This document shows positions 1-12,361 of a DNA stretch of 64,000 nt, one piece after another. The notes under the pieces were generated by a model. That model made no database searches, had not been told where the DNA came from, and worked only from the letters and a program-made list of their open reading frames with translations. Positions within the stretch are counted from its first letter, which is position 1, and each line of letters begins with the position of its first letter. Source of the DNA: Desmodesmus armatus (Eukaryota > Chlorophyta > Chlorophyceae > Sphaeropleales > Scenedesmaceae); assembly GCA_007449985.2 (NCBI GenBank), contig VIIQ02000002.1:1-64000 (forward strand), given 5' to 3'. The position numbers and the translations under genes are program-made.

Positions 1-1972
1 TGGCCTCCGATCACATGCTCAGAGACTTGACAATGCTGAGTGTGCAACTGCAACAGGGGTTGCATGCATGTTGTGCCCGCACCCTTTCAAACTCCGCACG
101 CTTGGCAACAAACACATCAACACAGCCCCTGCCTAACAGCATGGGGCACGGGATAATCCCTGTTGCAGCACAGCCAAAAGGCATGAGTTGTGAGGATATT
201 GTCCAGCACACACATAACACCAGAAGCGGCGCCCAATGGAGAAGCACTCGATCAAGGGGATCATCACTGCTGGCAGCACCCAAAAAGCATCCACAGGCAG
301 AGTGCAGTTCCAGAGGCCACTGGGCAGCACAAACCGCATGCACCATCATCTGCCTCGCAAACCCACAAAATCCCACAACACCCCTGCTGCGTATGATGGG
401 ACACAAAAAACCACTGCAACTGCCACAGACTGACAGACCAGTGGGACTGACTCACTGCTCAGCAGCAACCTTGCTGACCTGCGACACATGCAGAGCATTC
501 GAGCCTCATCTGACGGCTGCAAGTCGCCGCTCCTGCAGCTCATGCTGCCTCGCGTGCCATCTGCTTCAAGTGGCGCACACCTTCTTGTGCTGGGGCAGTG
601 GCGAGCCTGGTGCTGCTTGCAGCAGTAGTAGGCCACCTGGGAGCAAGCAAGGCAGCATGTCAGCAGGCGGAATGGCTACTGGAAGACGGCGGCAGCTGTC
701 ACGCTGGACTGATTTCAATCAAACCAGTTTGTGAGGTAACCCTGCAATTGGCAGGTCGTGGCACCATGCGATCGGCAGCTCAGGCCTGTTGTATTGCCCG
801 TGCCCAATGACTAACCAGGCAGTCTTGGCATGCTGAGGCACACTATGCCAGGAGCATATGCAGCTTCTGCAGATGCTTGTGGCATAGTGAGCCTGAAACT
901 GCCAAGACTGCCTGGGTTAGTCATTGGGCCAGGGCACCATTTTGATGCACACATCATCAAGCCACAGCCAGCAACAGACACTGCATGCAGAGCCACAACT
1001 GCACAACATGATCAGGTCTATCAACCACATGTGCTCAAGTGCATCCATGCAAGCCTCAGGGTCAGGACAGCTCCCAACTGTCAACAGCACCCACCTTGCA
1101 GCTGCTGCAGCGCACCGGCCCCCAGAGATGCAGGAGTGCTCATCCAGGCAGCGCATCTCACACATGAGTCATCATTACACGCATACCTCTGAGGCCATGC
1201 CGCCCACCTTGGCTCCAAGTTCCTGCAGCCCCTCATGCAACCACCCTTCAGCACTGCCCTGCAGAACCTTTGACACAGCCGCACCAGCACCGGTGCCTCC
1301 ACGTCCGGCGGCGGCAGCAACGGCCAGGGCCCTGGTCCAACCCAGGTATGATCCAACGCCGTCTGGCACAGCAGCGCAGGTTCTGGAACTTGGGAGCGAG
1401 GTCACTGGCAAGCTGGGTAAGGTCCTCAAGCATCCCAGGGGCAGCTGTGCTGCTGCAGGTGCATCAGGGTGCTTTTTGAGCTCGCTTCAGCTGCTTACAG
1501 AGCCAGTCAAAGGAAGAGGCGTGCTGGGACAGGACCCTGATCACATCATCGGGGAAGCGGATCGATACGGACCGGTCATGATTGCTTGTAGGCAGGCCTG
1601 CAGCCAGGGGGCTGCCTCCTGGAACAGGCGGCCGAGGGTGAGCAGGGCTCGGCCTGTGATGGCCAGCCAGCTGAGTAGCAGGGTGCTGACAGGGCGTCCT
1701 GCAGGGGGCATCAGGTGTCATCACATGAGGGTTGATGGTTTTGGCGGGAAGGGGAGTTGGGTGTACAAGTCATGTGACAGGGCCGCCCTTTTCCAACAAA
1801 TATCACTGCTTGGGGAGAGGTTGTTACAAGTGAATACTTCACTTCTGGCGGTACGCCTCTCACCTTTTGTGCGGCAGTGCACAGACCTGAACTTGCAGCG
1901 CCAATATGAAGTTTTCTACAATTGAAGGTGAGGTCACTCAACACTGCGACAGGGCAGCCCCTCCACCATGCA
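1..1972. other. No supported gene; non-coding or unresolved
   Basis: No complete gene can be supported here. On the minus strand two exon-like stretches (about 1,500-1,640, containing FPDDVIRVLSQHASSFDWL, and about 1,330-1,435, containing MLEDLTQLASDLAPKFQNL) look more protein-like than their surroundings, and the first is followed by a plausible GTAAGC donor. They could be further 3' exons of the minus-strand gene ending at 1,973, or a separate gene leaving the window. I could not join them in phase, so they are not called. The hairpin at 802-929 is listed separately. Confidence 0.4.
802..929. repeat. Fold-back inverted repeat (MITE-like or hairpin-RNA-like)
   Basis: The left arm (about 802-851) begins GCCCAATGACTAACC and continues through AGGCAGTCTTGGCA to CACTATGCC. 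The right arm (about 880-929) is its reverse complement with a few mismatches and small indels. The arms are about 50 bp, around a loop of about 28 bases with a minor internal palindrome near the central GCATATGC. Such a short element with long arms and little loop resembles a fold-back MITE or the precursor of a small hairpin RNA. No clear target-site duplication was seen. Confidence 0.75.
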
Positions 1973-4887
1973 CTAGGGCAGATGCACGAGGCTGTGCGCA
2001 TTGTACAAGTCATTCAGCACAACAGACACCGCGCACCTCAGGGGAATTGTTGTGGCTGGCGTTCCAGGTGCACCCTGCAGGCGCTCTGCATGCACTACAC
2101 GACATGCCCCACGAATGGCGAACTCCTTCATGATGTCAAGTGTGATTTTGCCTGCAAGGAGGGCAATGGGCACACAACAACACGTTCAGTGATGTGATCG
2201 ACAAGCAGGCAGCGGTAGCATCATTTACTTGTCTTAGCAAGTAGGGTGCTTGATCGGAAGCAAACGACCTGTCAGCACTCAACTGGGGCCCGCCAATCCT
2301 GAAACAAGCTGCAGCAGAGGTGTAGATTGTGTGCCTTGTGATTGTGTACCCTACGACTTTCACAAGCAGGCGGCATCTCCGTCCAGAGCCGCCATGCCCG
2401 GCGGGTAAAAATGAGTTGTGTTCTTCCCTCACTCCAGCCCCCCCCTCCCTCACCACTCAACGCTCCCCACTGATCTGCCTGCAGGCCCCCCTCCCTCCCC
2501 GCGTCGTCACTCCACTCACCTATCCCCCATGAGTGCACGTTGGGACCTGCCACAGCCACCAAAGAGGCTATCTGCACCTGCTGAAACATGACTGCCTGCC
2601 TATCAACCCGTGCGTCCAGCGGTTGACTCATGGCTTTGAGGGTGCTGACTAACTGGCAGCAGCAGCGCACAGTCATGCGCTTGTTCTGCAGAAGGTTGGT
2701 GGCAGCAGCCACGGCGTCTGGGCTGGTGACATCGACAGCATGGTGGATCTCTTCCAGCAGTAGTTCCATGCTGTCAGTGGCATTTGTGAGGCCGGTGATG
2801 AGACGTCCGTGCTGGGAGGTGCGGATCGCGGCCTCGACAACGCGGCTGGCACGCATCGGCTGACGCATGTACTGCTGGAATGGAAGCTGCTGAAAGCACT
2901 CTGGCGGGTTTGTGTTTGCAGGGGGAGGGCAAGGGGAAGGCACGGAGTGCGGTAGGCAGGGCAGATACAGTCAGCAAGGGAGCAACTCTGACACCATTAC
3001 TTCCATGCTGGAACACTTGCCGGCATATTGGTAAGACTCGCAAACACTGCAGTGTCGCTCTTGAAGATTACATGTTCGTGAACAGTGCCGAGCACAGGAC
3101 TGTCCCAGATGTTGACAAATGGATTATCAATGGCTACTAGGGCAGCACTCACCTTTGTACACCCTGATGGCGTAAAACAGGCAGTCCTTGTACTTGTGCC
3201 ACAACGCACGCATCCTGTCAATAACCTCGTCTGCAGGCATCGAGCTGCCCATCACATCACCACCCCTGCTGCTGCTGCTGCTGCCGGCTGGGAGCCGTCC
3301 CCCTGCAGCTCTGCCTCTGCCACCCCAGACGCCCTCAGCAGCTGCTTCCCCAAGCCGCTCCAGATATGCTCCAAGCACCCCTCTGTGTAGCGCTCCCGCA
3401 CGCTGCGCTCTGGGTACACAAAAAGCTCGGGTCGCTGGTACTGCCCCATGGTCAGCATCAGCATGCTAGAGACCGTCTGCAGGCCTATAATTTCAGGGTT
3501 GACCCTCTCAGGACTCAACCCTGTAACTGCCACATACTCAACTGCCAGAGATGTGATCTGCCCTATATGGAAGCCGGGGCCTAGCATGTTGTGCTCGGTA
3601 GCTTCGGCACTACCTCGCCCTGCAGATGCTGCTGCTGCCGCTGCGATGAAGCCGCTGTAGCGCTGTGTCCACCCGGGCTCACTGAGTGCGATGGTACGCA
3701 GCTTTACACTGCCTGCCAGGCACTGCAGTGCCACGTCAGTCTGCTGCAGCAGGGTGTTGCTAAACGCCGCAGGCACAGCGTATGAGTACGGCTGCACGGC
3801 GTCCAGCGGTACCCCCAGCTGCTGCAGCAGGTCTGTTGCCTCTGCTGGTGCCCAGCTGCCGGTGCTTTTGCTGTCGGTGCTGAGTCGGCGCCCTCCCTGC
3901 TGCGGCTGCTGCTGCTGCTGCTGCGGCTGCTGCTGCTGCTGCTGTTCGTCCCTCCAGGCCCGCACAAGGACGCAGCAGTGCAGGATCAGCGCCTTCTGCA
4001 CCACGTCCGACACCAGCGCGGGCTCTACACGCCTGGGGTACCGCATGCTGCCAGGGCCTGACTGCCGTGCGTGTTCATCCGCTGCATCACGATAGACGTC
4101 CAAGCAGCGTCCCACAACCTGTATCGCCACCCCTGCATGCTGAACTGCGACGCTGTGCCTGTGGATGCTGATGTCGCAGGCCAGCCCGCCACCCTCACTG
4201 CCGGTCAGCACGTGCAGTGCGAGCTCAGCAGCGATGTGAACGGCGGGCAGCACCTTGAGCACCCACTCGTAGGTGAATGGGTTGGCTACGGTGCTCCACA
4301 TGTACAGCACAGCGATGACGAGCTCTGTGAGCTGCTGGTGCAGCTGCGGGTGCTGCTGTGTGAGGTAGCTGTTGAGGTGTGTGGCAGCTGTCACCCATGC
4401 TGGAAGCAGCTCTGCACGTGCAAGCAGCGGAGGAGGGGGTGTGGCAGGGTGGCCAGCAATTCATGTGAGTGGGATCAAACCAAATTTTCTGGCAGGAGCA
4501 AATTGTATTCGGTTCCTGAAGTAGCCCTGGTTTGCCAGCTCGCAGGCAACCCACCAGGCTGGTGAGTGTCAAGCTTCAGTTGTGACATGTGTCACAAGCT
4601 CTGGTCAGGTTATGTGCCCAACCCTTTACATGAGTTTTAGACCCATATATCCAGCTTATGGTAGATGTCATACCTGGTGGTAGCAGCTTCACGGCAGCAG
4701 CTTGTCCCTGTGTGCTTGCAGTGTCCAGGGTCAGCTCCTGCAGAATCCGAGCTGCTTCGTACAGCTCCTGCGTGGACGACTTGTTGCTGATAATTTCGTT
4801 GGTGATGGGTGTCCCATAGTGGCCTAGGCACGTGAGTGCTGCTTGCACTGCTGGTGATCTGGGTGTCCTGCCCAGGAAAGAAAACAT
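1973..4887 (-). CDS. Unknown helical Gln-rich protein, four exons
   Basis: I do not recognise the family. Exons by splice-site and phase reading: 4887-4674 (ATG start, MFSFLGRTPRSPAV), 4411-3153, 2900-2520 and 2151-1973 (TAG), about 677 codons. Exon 2 holds a (Gln)n block (about 3,900-3,950) between predicted-helical segments rich in Leu/Ala/Val; the C-terminal exons read ECFQQLPFQQYMRQ, then GKITLDIMKEFAIRG. Phases agree at the junctions PP|ELLP, YK|ECFQ and SWGIG|KITL. Within exon 2 the frame changes at about 3,265-3,300, in a CAG-rich stretch: one frame ends at GVVM-stop while the continuation MPADEVIDRMRALW is in another frame, so an indel or missed micro-intron is present. The start could instead be internal, because TTTCTTTCCTGGGCAG just downstream resembles an acceptor. 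The gene may extend further left. It lies about 0.7 kb downstream of the ankyrin-like gene on the same strand. Confidence 0.6.
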
Positions 4888-5601
4888 CGCTGTTATCTTG
4901 CCTCACAGGTTACGAAACTTTGCGTGTAGGAATCCTCCAGTGCCGTGTGGCCACGAAAGCCTCCTCACCGATTGCTATGCAGGTGATCATGGCTGATCAA
5001 ACTTTGTTTTTCACTGATTGCTCCTACACGCGCTCTGCTGAACGACGCATCTCGGGCAGTGCAGGTGCGCGATGACCTTAGTGCATTCACTACAGCACAC
5101 TTATAAAGCAACCGGTCGTGATCTGATGTGGCGGTGCCACATATGCTACAGCAGCACTACTGCTACAACCTCCACAGGTTGACAGCCAGCTTGCCATGAA
5201 TCAAGCTAATCGTATCGTGCCTAGTCCCGCCGGCACTGCATGAGTTTTGAGTCTATGTCTTGTTTGCAGGACATACTCAAACTGTCACACAGAGGTACTA
5301 CAGCAGCCTTCTTGATCGACTTTGTCTGACAACCTTGCTTGTCCTCACAAAATGAGTGTTGCCAGTCCAGGCAAGATGGCGACATGGTGGGGATACAATC
5401 TAGCCGATTATAACATCCGTCGAGACAGTTCATCAGGCAGGCGCACAGCAGGTCAACACAACCACCACTGACATCAACCGTACATGTAACCACCATCGAC
5501 ATCAACTGTACACGTCACATCACCCACGACAACCCCCAACTGGCTTGCAATTGGCCGACCACACCAGCACAGAGCTGGACGCAAGCCCTACAGTAGCCAC
5601 C
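4888..5601. other. Intergenic spacer between two minus-strand genes
   Basis: This stretch holds the 3' flank of the ankyrin-like gene and the 5' flank of the unknown gene. Reading frames are short in all six frames, and no repeat or clear promoter element stands out apart from a weak AT-rich ACTTATAAAG at about 5,099. Confidence 0.6.
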
Positions 5602-8600
5602 TCACCCCCCAAACAGCCAGAAGTTTGAAGGCCGTATGCACCAGGCCTGCACATCCAGCAGCACCACCAGTGCCAGCAGGTCCATGTCCCCCACCTCTGT
5701 CGCCTTCCTCACAGCACCCACAGACACCTGAAGCCAGTTCTCATACCACTGCGCATCAACCGCCTTGATCTGCTCCGCCGGTGTTGCCAGCACAGCAGCC
5801 AACACCCCCTTCACATACTCTACGCATGCCACGCTGCTCCCGCCACTCAACATCTGAACCGACCTGCTGATAGCTACAGGCTGGGAGTCAGCCAGCAGCG
5901 CGGTGGCAGCGTCTGCCGCCCCTGTCACAAAGCGCGGCAGCACCCCACCACCGCTGCTGACGTCACCCCACGTCACTCCTGCAGCCAGTGTCTGCTGGTG
6001 CCGCCACAGCTGGTGCTCGTGGGCCCTCCACAGCAGCGGGTCACAGTTGCCGTAGCGCGGCATTATCCCTGCCAAGGAGCTCTTGAGGAACATTGCCAGC
6101 AGCTGGCGGTTTAGCGGGTGTGCCCACAGGTGCTCCTGCCGCGGGTGCAGCGCCCATGCGGCTGCATCGGCCCTGTGCAAGCAGCCGGACCACGTGCACG
6201 CCATGTGACGCAGCCACACTGAGTTCCCCAGCACAAGCTTTATCACCTCATGCTCGGGAGGAGGTGAGGGACCTGCAGCCACCCCTGTTGCTGCAGATAC
6301 CCCACTCCCACTGCTGCTGTGACTGCAGCTGCCAACACCAGCCTCACTGCTGCTGCTGCAGCAGCCAGCGAGGAAGGCAGGTGTGCTAGAGCCCTCCACA
6401 AAAGGCCTCAGCACGGCCTCCAATGCTGTGTCTGGGTCTGCTGTTAGCGGCCGGCTCACAAACTCTGACACAGGCAGCGCCAACGCAGCCAGCTGCCACA
6501 GCGGCGGCACAGACCAACGGTTGGCCTTCCTGACGCCGCTGCTGCTGCTTGGGGGTATCCCAGCTTCAGTGCTGTCCTGAGCTGCAAGGGTCGCAACAGC
6601 TGCTGCTGGGGTGCCTGTGGGTGCTGCTGCTGCGGCTAGTGACGCCTCAAATTCAAGCAATGCTGCACTGGCAATGGCTTGCGCAGCAGCCCAAGCAGCT
6701 GCTGACGACACTGCCGCCTGCGCCACAGCTACTGCAGCTGCAGCAGACGGGGGAACCTGCCTCTTGGAGAAGATAAGCAAGCTTGACAATGTGTACATCA
6801 AACTCTGCTGGTGAAAAGGGTTCAGGTTTCTGAAGCTGCAGGGCGCTGTTTGAGAGCCCCCTGCTGCTGCTGCTGATGTCCCTGCGGCTGTTGCTGCCTG
6901 CTTCCTGGCAGGCATCTGACCTGGCCCTGCCACTGCTGCTGCAGGGCGCTGTTTGAGTGCTGACAGTCCCTTGCCTGTGGCTACTGCACTCCGGGTGCTT
7001 CGAGCAGGGGCCTCACGAGGCCGTGCTGGATTTCGCTGACCAGCAGGTGCAGCTGTGATGTCAGCTGCAGCAGCAGCATGCTCACTGGCAGCCCTCAGGG
7101 TAGCTACGGCTGCTGCTACGTGGCGCATGACGCCAACCGGCACAGGTAGCGCCCGCATGTCACACAGCAAGTCCTTGACAAATTTGTCAAAGAGTGCTTG
7201 ATTGTTGAAGAGGTGCATGATATCCTGCGCACGTCACAGCACCGCACAGCACAGCAAGGCACGTGAGCACGGTGAGGTGAGTGCTTGCTTGCAGTAATGA
7301 CCGGTAGGCATGCATGTGACAGCAGCACCATGTCGCAAGCATTGCTAGAGGCATCACCACAGGCTCAGGAACAACTGTCATACTTGTCAAACCTGCAGTG
7401 CTGGACCTGGAATTAGCATGACTGCAGCCCTTCCCAGGCTAGCAATGCAACGCCATTTGCATGCAGCACACACACCTGCTGAGTGTCCAGCACCCAATAA
7501 ACAGCAGCAGAGCCCAGCGGCAGGAACGCTAGCTCCCCGCCCATCGGGAACATCAGCCTGTTCAACCCCTGCGACCGCCACTTCTGACACATCCACGACA
7601 GCTGCAGAAAGCCCTTCATCAGCCCTGCCTGACAGGCTGTCTCTGAGTCTGAGTCTGAGCCTGGGTCAGCGCCAGAGCCTGCTGCTGCTGCTGCATGCTG
7701 GGCCTGTGGATTGCCTTGCTGCAGCAGGGGCTGCAGCTGCACCACAACCTGCGCCAAGCTGTCCAACCAGCTCGGTGTTGCGAGCGCAGGTGACGCCGCA
7801 ACCTCAAACACCTCTAGGACTGTGCTGGTGGGGACATGCGGCAGCAGGGCCTGCAGCAGCCACGGCAGTGCGGCGGACGCGCACAGCCGCAAGTGCTGCT
7901 GCCACGGTATCCCCAGCTGCTGCGGCAGCCCTCGAGTATGCATCACGGCAGCTGCGTTCCACACGCACGACAGCACACTGAGCAGCCGCTCCAGTGGGTT
8001 GTGCTCTGCGCCCTGTAAGTTACATGCTGAGATAATTCCGTGATGGCAGTGGGGGGTTGCTACATCCCCACAGAGGCTGGCATGGTACTGCGCAAACATC
8101 AGCGCCTGTTGCTGCAGGTCCTCGATTCGGTGCGCAGCAGCTGCCTGGTGCACTGCGCCGTCCAAGCAGCCCTGCACCAGATCCCTGACAGGGACCTGCA
8201 CCTGCAGCTGCTTGGACAGCTGCCACAGCGCTGCTGCTGCCTGGCGCTGGCCATACTTGAGGCAGAAACGAATCCTGGCCTGCAAGCCCTCAGCTGCAGC
8301 AGGAGCCACCAGCCAGCCGGCAGGCAGCTGCGGCAGCATGTCGTGCTGCAGCATCCACACCAGTTTGTTATGAGGGGCTGTAACTAGCAGCTGCTGCACT
8401 CCCCCATAGCTGGCCCAAGGGGCGACGTCAGCACACAGCTGCAGCTGTGCTGTGGTGCGCACTGCATCCTGCCAGCCCTGCTTCCCCAGTAGCTCCCAGA
8501 AGGCGTCTGCCATTGCCAGCCTGTCTGAGTCTGCTGCGAGCCTTAGCCCTGAGCCGTTGTGCAGGGCGCCTAAGCAGCAGCCGTTCAGGAGCGCCAGCAG

Positions 8601-10172
8601 CACAGGCCAGCAGCTGTGCTCGCTCAAACAGCCCGACGGCAGCTGCGGCAAGTGCCAAAGCCCCTGCTGCTCCTGCTGCGGCTGCTGTTGCTGCAGCGGC
8701 TGCTGATGAGGTTGCTGCTGGTGCTGTTGCAGGGTTGGCTGCGCCGTGAACCACCTGCTGAGGTACGACAGCAGCCCACTGCCAGCGCGGCTGGGCCCTG
8801 CTGCTGGTGCATGCACTGGAGCTGGGATGGCAGCAGCAGCCGCAGGACCCGTCAGCACTGCTGCTGCAGCATTGCTGTCCTGGTGCCCCTCGTGTGGGCC
8901 CAGCAGCTGCTGCCAGATGCTGCGGGTCCCAGCCAATGCTGCCGCCTTCAGCACCACCGGCCAGTGCGCTGCAGGACTGCTTTCCACCAGCTGCTGCACC
9001 AGCTGCTGCAGCACGGGCATGTGGCCTGCCCTGCAGGCCGCAGTGTACACTGGGCCCATGTACTTGGCGGCCAGCAGCTTGCGGTTCATCACCCGCAGCA
9101 GCAGGCCCACCACCTCCCCAGCCCAAGGGTCAACACGTGCAGCTGCCATGGCCAAGTGCTGGGGCCATGGGGTGAGCTTGGGTGAGCCGTTGTGGTCCAT
9201 GCAGGGAGCAAAGGCCAGGAGCTGCTGGATGCAGGCTGCGTTGCTGTGGCGCACTGCAAACCTAAACAGCTGCCCCAGCTGGTAGGGCCTGCTCCTGATG
9301 CTGGAGCCGCCGCTGAGAAGCAGCATGGCCAGCACAGAGGTGTGACCTTTGCGCATGGCAGCATAGGCAGCTGCTTGTGCCGCGCTGACCATGCGGCAAC
9401 CGCCCCCAGAGACTGACATGCAATGCCATGGGTAATGCCCAGCACCCATTTCATTCGTACAGGCACTGATCAGCTGCTCCAGCAGCTGTGCATTGCCTGC
9501 TGCTGCCGCGTACGGGAACAGCATGCACAGATGGGCGGGGCACAGCAGGGCAAGGGCGCGCGCAGCATCACCCTTCACCAGCAGCTTTTGCACCTGCCGC
9601 AGGACTGAGGGCAGCGGTGCGAGGTGAGGCATGGGGCTGAACCTCGACCGCGGCAGTGCTGGCTTCGCAGTGCTGCCAGTCGCAGGCACTCCCTCCTGCT
9701 CTGGGTGTGGCTGCTGCTGCTGTGCTGGGTCTGGTTGGGCCTGCTGCGCAAGTGTGTCCGGATGCTCTGGGCTCCCTTGCGCTGCTGCTGTTGCCGTAGG
9801 CGGTGCTGTGCTGGCATGCTGCGCGCGCAGCGCATCCTGCTGCTTCTGCATCGCCAGCTTTGCTGCACTGATGCGCAGGATAAACGCGCACAGCTGCTCC
9901 GTGGTAGCGTGCTGACCGCCCAGGCGGCGCCAACCCACTGCGGCATACTGCCAGGGCCGGAGTGGCACCAGCACATGCACCCAGCGCAGGAACCACTCGT
10001 CATCAAAATCCCCTCCACTGATGATTGACCGATGCGCTGCTGTGCAGGACAGGGTCAGGGGCCCTGGGTCGCTGAGTTTGAGGGCTATCAGGCGCAGTGG
10101 CAGGCCCTCAAGCTGCTGCAGGCCGGTGCTGTGGGGGCTGCCAGAGCCATGCTGGCGGGCTCTGCGCTTCAT
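5602..10172 (-). CDS. Ankyrin-like repeat protein with F-box-like N-terminus
   Basis: Two exons, 10172-7476 and 7224-5602 (stop), give about 1,439 residues. The junction is in phase: VLDTQQ, GT donor at 7,475, CAG acceptor, then DIMHLFNN. The chosen ATG (MKRRARQHGSG) is the first Met followed by protein-like sequence; the open frame continues 42 codons upstream, so an earlier Met at 10,298 is possible. Residues about 23-60 (LPLRLIALKLSDPGPLTLSC) resemble an F-box. From roughly residue 180 to 430, repeated helix-pair units such as PVYTAACRAGHMPVLQQLV and FRFAVRHSNAACIQQLL resemble degenerate ankyrin repeats of the kind used as substrate-binding surfaces. Gln-rich and Ala-rich linkers interrupt it. 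The C-terminal exon is Ala/Ser-rich with a more ordered last ~250 residues (NSVWLRHMACTWSGCLHR). An F-box plus ankyrin layout would suggest an SCF-type ubiquitin-ligase adaptor, but both domains are degenerate and this is inference. Confidence 0.7.
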
Positions 10173-11178
10173 GCTGTTCTCAGGGCCTGCATGCAGGTTG
10201 CAGCAGCAGCATGAAGTGTTGTGCACCTGTATGAGGTGGATGGCATTGTAAGGTCTTACAATCGTGCATTGAAACCATGCCAACCCCCCAGTGCACAACT
10301 GTCCTCAGCTATGAGTGCATATACTATGTATATAACGTAGTGTTAGTGCACCATAAAATCAGAGGGTGTGACGCCCAAAGAGCTGGCACCTGACACCACT
10401 CCAGCTGGGCTGCTGCTACTGCAACTGCTACTGCTTGGCAGCACAGCCTGGATAACGCAACCCGCGTGGTCACTCGACGTTGATCTGTGCCAGCTGGACG
10501 TACTTGCACTTGCATTGCTCACCTGCAGAACGGTCGCACGTTGGCTTCCAGCTCCTGTGAGATTGTGACTCAGTTCAGTGGCCACCGTCAACAGAAGAAG
10601 CCCACTAGCTGCATCAGCCCCGCATGCAGGATTCCACATGCTGCAGAACAGCCATCTCCTCTCGAAGCAGCAGACATAACACCTGCTTGCAATTGAATAT
10701 TGGACAGCTGCTAGATGCACCTGTCACGCTGCACCGCAACAGAGAGCAAGCTACCTGCATGAAGCACCTTCCATCTTAACTACCAGCTCAACTTTGTATT
10801 GATTTCGCAATGCTGATACTTTTTCAGGGTGGCTTCTACAGATCAGCAGCCAAATGGCCAGTTGGGGCTGCCAGGCTGGCATAGCAGGGCTTGACCGTGA
10901 CGCACATCAAGGATGGAAGCGGCTGCCAGTGATTATTGTGTTTGTCAAGCTGTGTTCACAGCAATCGAACGTATGAAACCGTACATCTTCTTGATCATAA
11001 ACCAACATGCACAACTTACAACTTACAACTCCTAAGACAAGTCAACCACCTGCATGCACTGTACAGGATGCCCGCCTGGCAGGAGCACCATAATGACTTC
11101 ATGCTTGCAGGACCCTAGCCGGGGCTGGTCCTTGATCAACAGCAAGGCCCCGGCCTAGCATCGTCCACAACAAAGCTG
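10173..11178. promoter_or_regulatory. 5' flank of ankyrin-like gene; possible TATA box
   Basis: The stretch lies between the ankyrin-like start and the transposon and has no convincing coding frame. A TATATA run at 10,328-10,333 lies about 155 bases upstream of the chosen minus-strand ATG and could be a core promoter element. This is position and composition only. Confidence 0.3.
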
Positions 11179-11200
11179 CACTATGACAAACGGGCGAACG
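11179..11200 (+). repeat. Left terminal inverted repeat of CACTA element
   Basis: This 22-bp end begins with the diagnostic CACTA and pairs with 14,603-14,624, differing at one base (C versus T at the 17th position). The flanking CTG at 11,176-11,178 is the left copy of the putative target duplication. Confidence 0.85.
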
Positions 11201-11577
11201 GGTGAAGCCCGAATGGACAGTGAATGTGCGTGAATGGGCAGTGAGCCAGGGCGAATGGCATTCGGGCCATTCGCTCTGCATTCGTTCGTGTGTTGCAAGG
11301 GTGGGAAAAGCTTCTGAAAGCATTAAAAAATCATCTATATATGTTAGTAACATATTGCATTACGTTTTGCAGCCCAATGAGGGCCTCAGGCCACACTGAT
11401 GTTCCCACCCAGCTTCAGTGTTCACTCATGGGACTGGCAGCTGCTGCAGCAGAACACAGAATGCTGATACGGTACAGTATCATAGACGTTTACAGGCTTC
11501 AGTTAAAGTAATCAAGTGCTTTCCTGTCAAAATGTGCATGTCTAAGTCCGTCAGGTAAATCCATGTTCATGCATGAA

Positions 11578-11615
11578 TGGCAGGTGTACAAGCCATATGG
11601 CTTGTACACCTGCCA
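11578..11615. repeat. Perfect 38-bp palindrome
   Basis: The arm TGGCAGGTGTACAAGCCAT is followed directly by its exact reverse complement, with no loop. It lies inside the CACTA element, about 400 bp from its left end. It could be an insertion scar, a protein-binding dyad or a cruciform-forming site; nothing in the surroundings decides between these. Confidence 0.9.
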
Positions 11616-12361
11616 TACAGCTTGGTCACTCAGCATGGCAGCCACCCCATTTGTACCACACTGGCCCCGGCAGATAGCCCCCAACAGCACCTACACCTCA
11701 CTGCCAGAGACACCATTATGACACGACTACCGCTGCTATGCACACCGCTGCAGGTACACTTGCTGCAGCACCCTACACATGCACTTCCGCACAAACATGC
11801 AAAGCTCCGCCGCTTGAGACATTCAATGCAAGCGGCTCTGCGCCTTGACATCGTGAGTACACACACTATCAGCTGCCCTCTGCAGGTGCTGCAGCCCCTC
11901 TGTTGGCCCGCACGCAACCGGCCGATGGTGTAAGGTCCACACCCAACCCGCCCATGGGTGGCCACGTCCCTTGCCAGTCCTGGCACGGTGCTGCTGTTCC
12001 TTGCCCTCTACGTCTGTGTAGCCCCTTAAAGCCCCTTAGCCCCTTGGCTTGTGGTCTTGCCACTGCTCCTGACCCTGCTGCTGCTACAGCTGCTGCTGCT
12101 GCCCTTGTGACTACCAGTGGCCCTGCTGCTGCTGCTGCTGTTGCTGACATCAGAGGCATCAGTGCTGCTGTGGACAGCTGCACCCAGTCAGCGCCAGCTG
12201 TGTGCTCCCTCCTGCCCCCGTGCAAACACTTTCTAACAACTGCAGCTGCCCCGCTCCTGTACTGGCTGCTGCTGCTGCTGTCGAGTCCACAACCTTACAC
12301 AGCTGCCGCTGCAGGTTTGCTGTGGCTGTCACTCAAGTTTTTTGCACACTAAAAAGGCATT

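Noticed and set aside
924..1925. Long plus-strand open frame of 333 codons
   Set aside because: Pro/Ser/His/Cys-rich composition, no domain, no splice or promoter context; better protein-like frames lie on the opposite strand.
2279..2298. Alternative last exon of the unknown minus-strand gene (acceptor after GCTTGTTTCAG)
   Set aside because: It gives only a few residues before a stop, whereas the acceptor at 2,151 gives 60 in-phase codons with protein-like sequence.
7413..7475. Stop codon at 7,413-7,415 as the end of the ankyrin-like gene
   Set aside because: A good GT donor at 7,475 and an acceptor before 7,224 join two long open frames exactly in phase, so the stop is intronic.
10173..10298. 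Upstream Met at 10,298 for the ankyrin-like gene
   Set aside because: The 42 added residues are Cys-rich and unlike the rest; not excluded, but the Met at 10,172 is preferred.
11900..12350. Open frame inside the CACTA element as a transposase
   Set aside because: It is Ala/Pro/Leu low-complexity from CTG repeats and shows no transposase motif.
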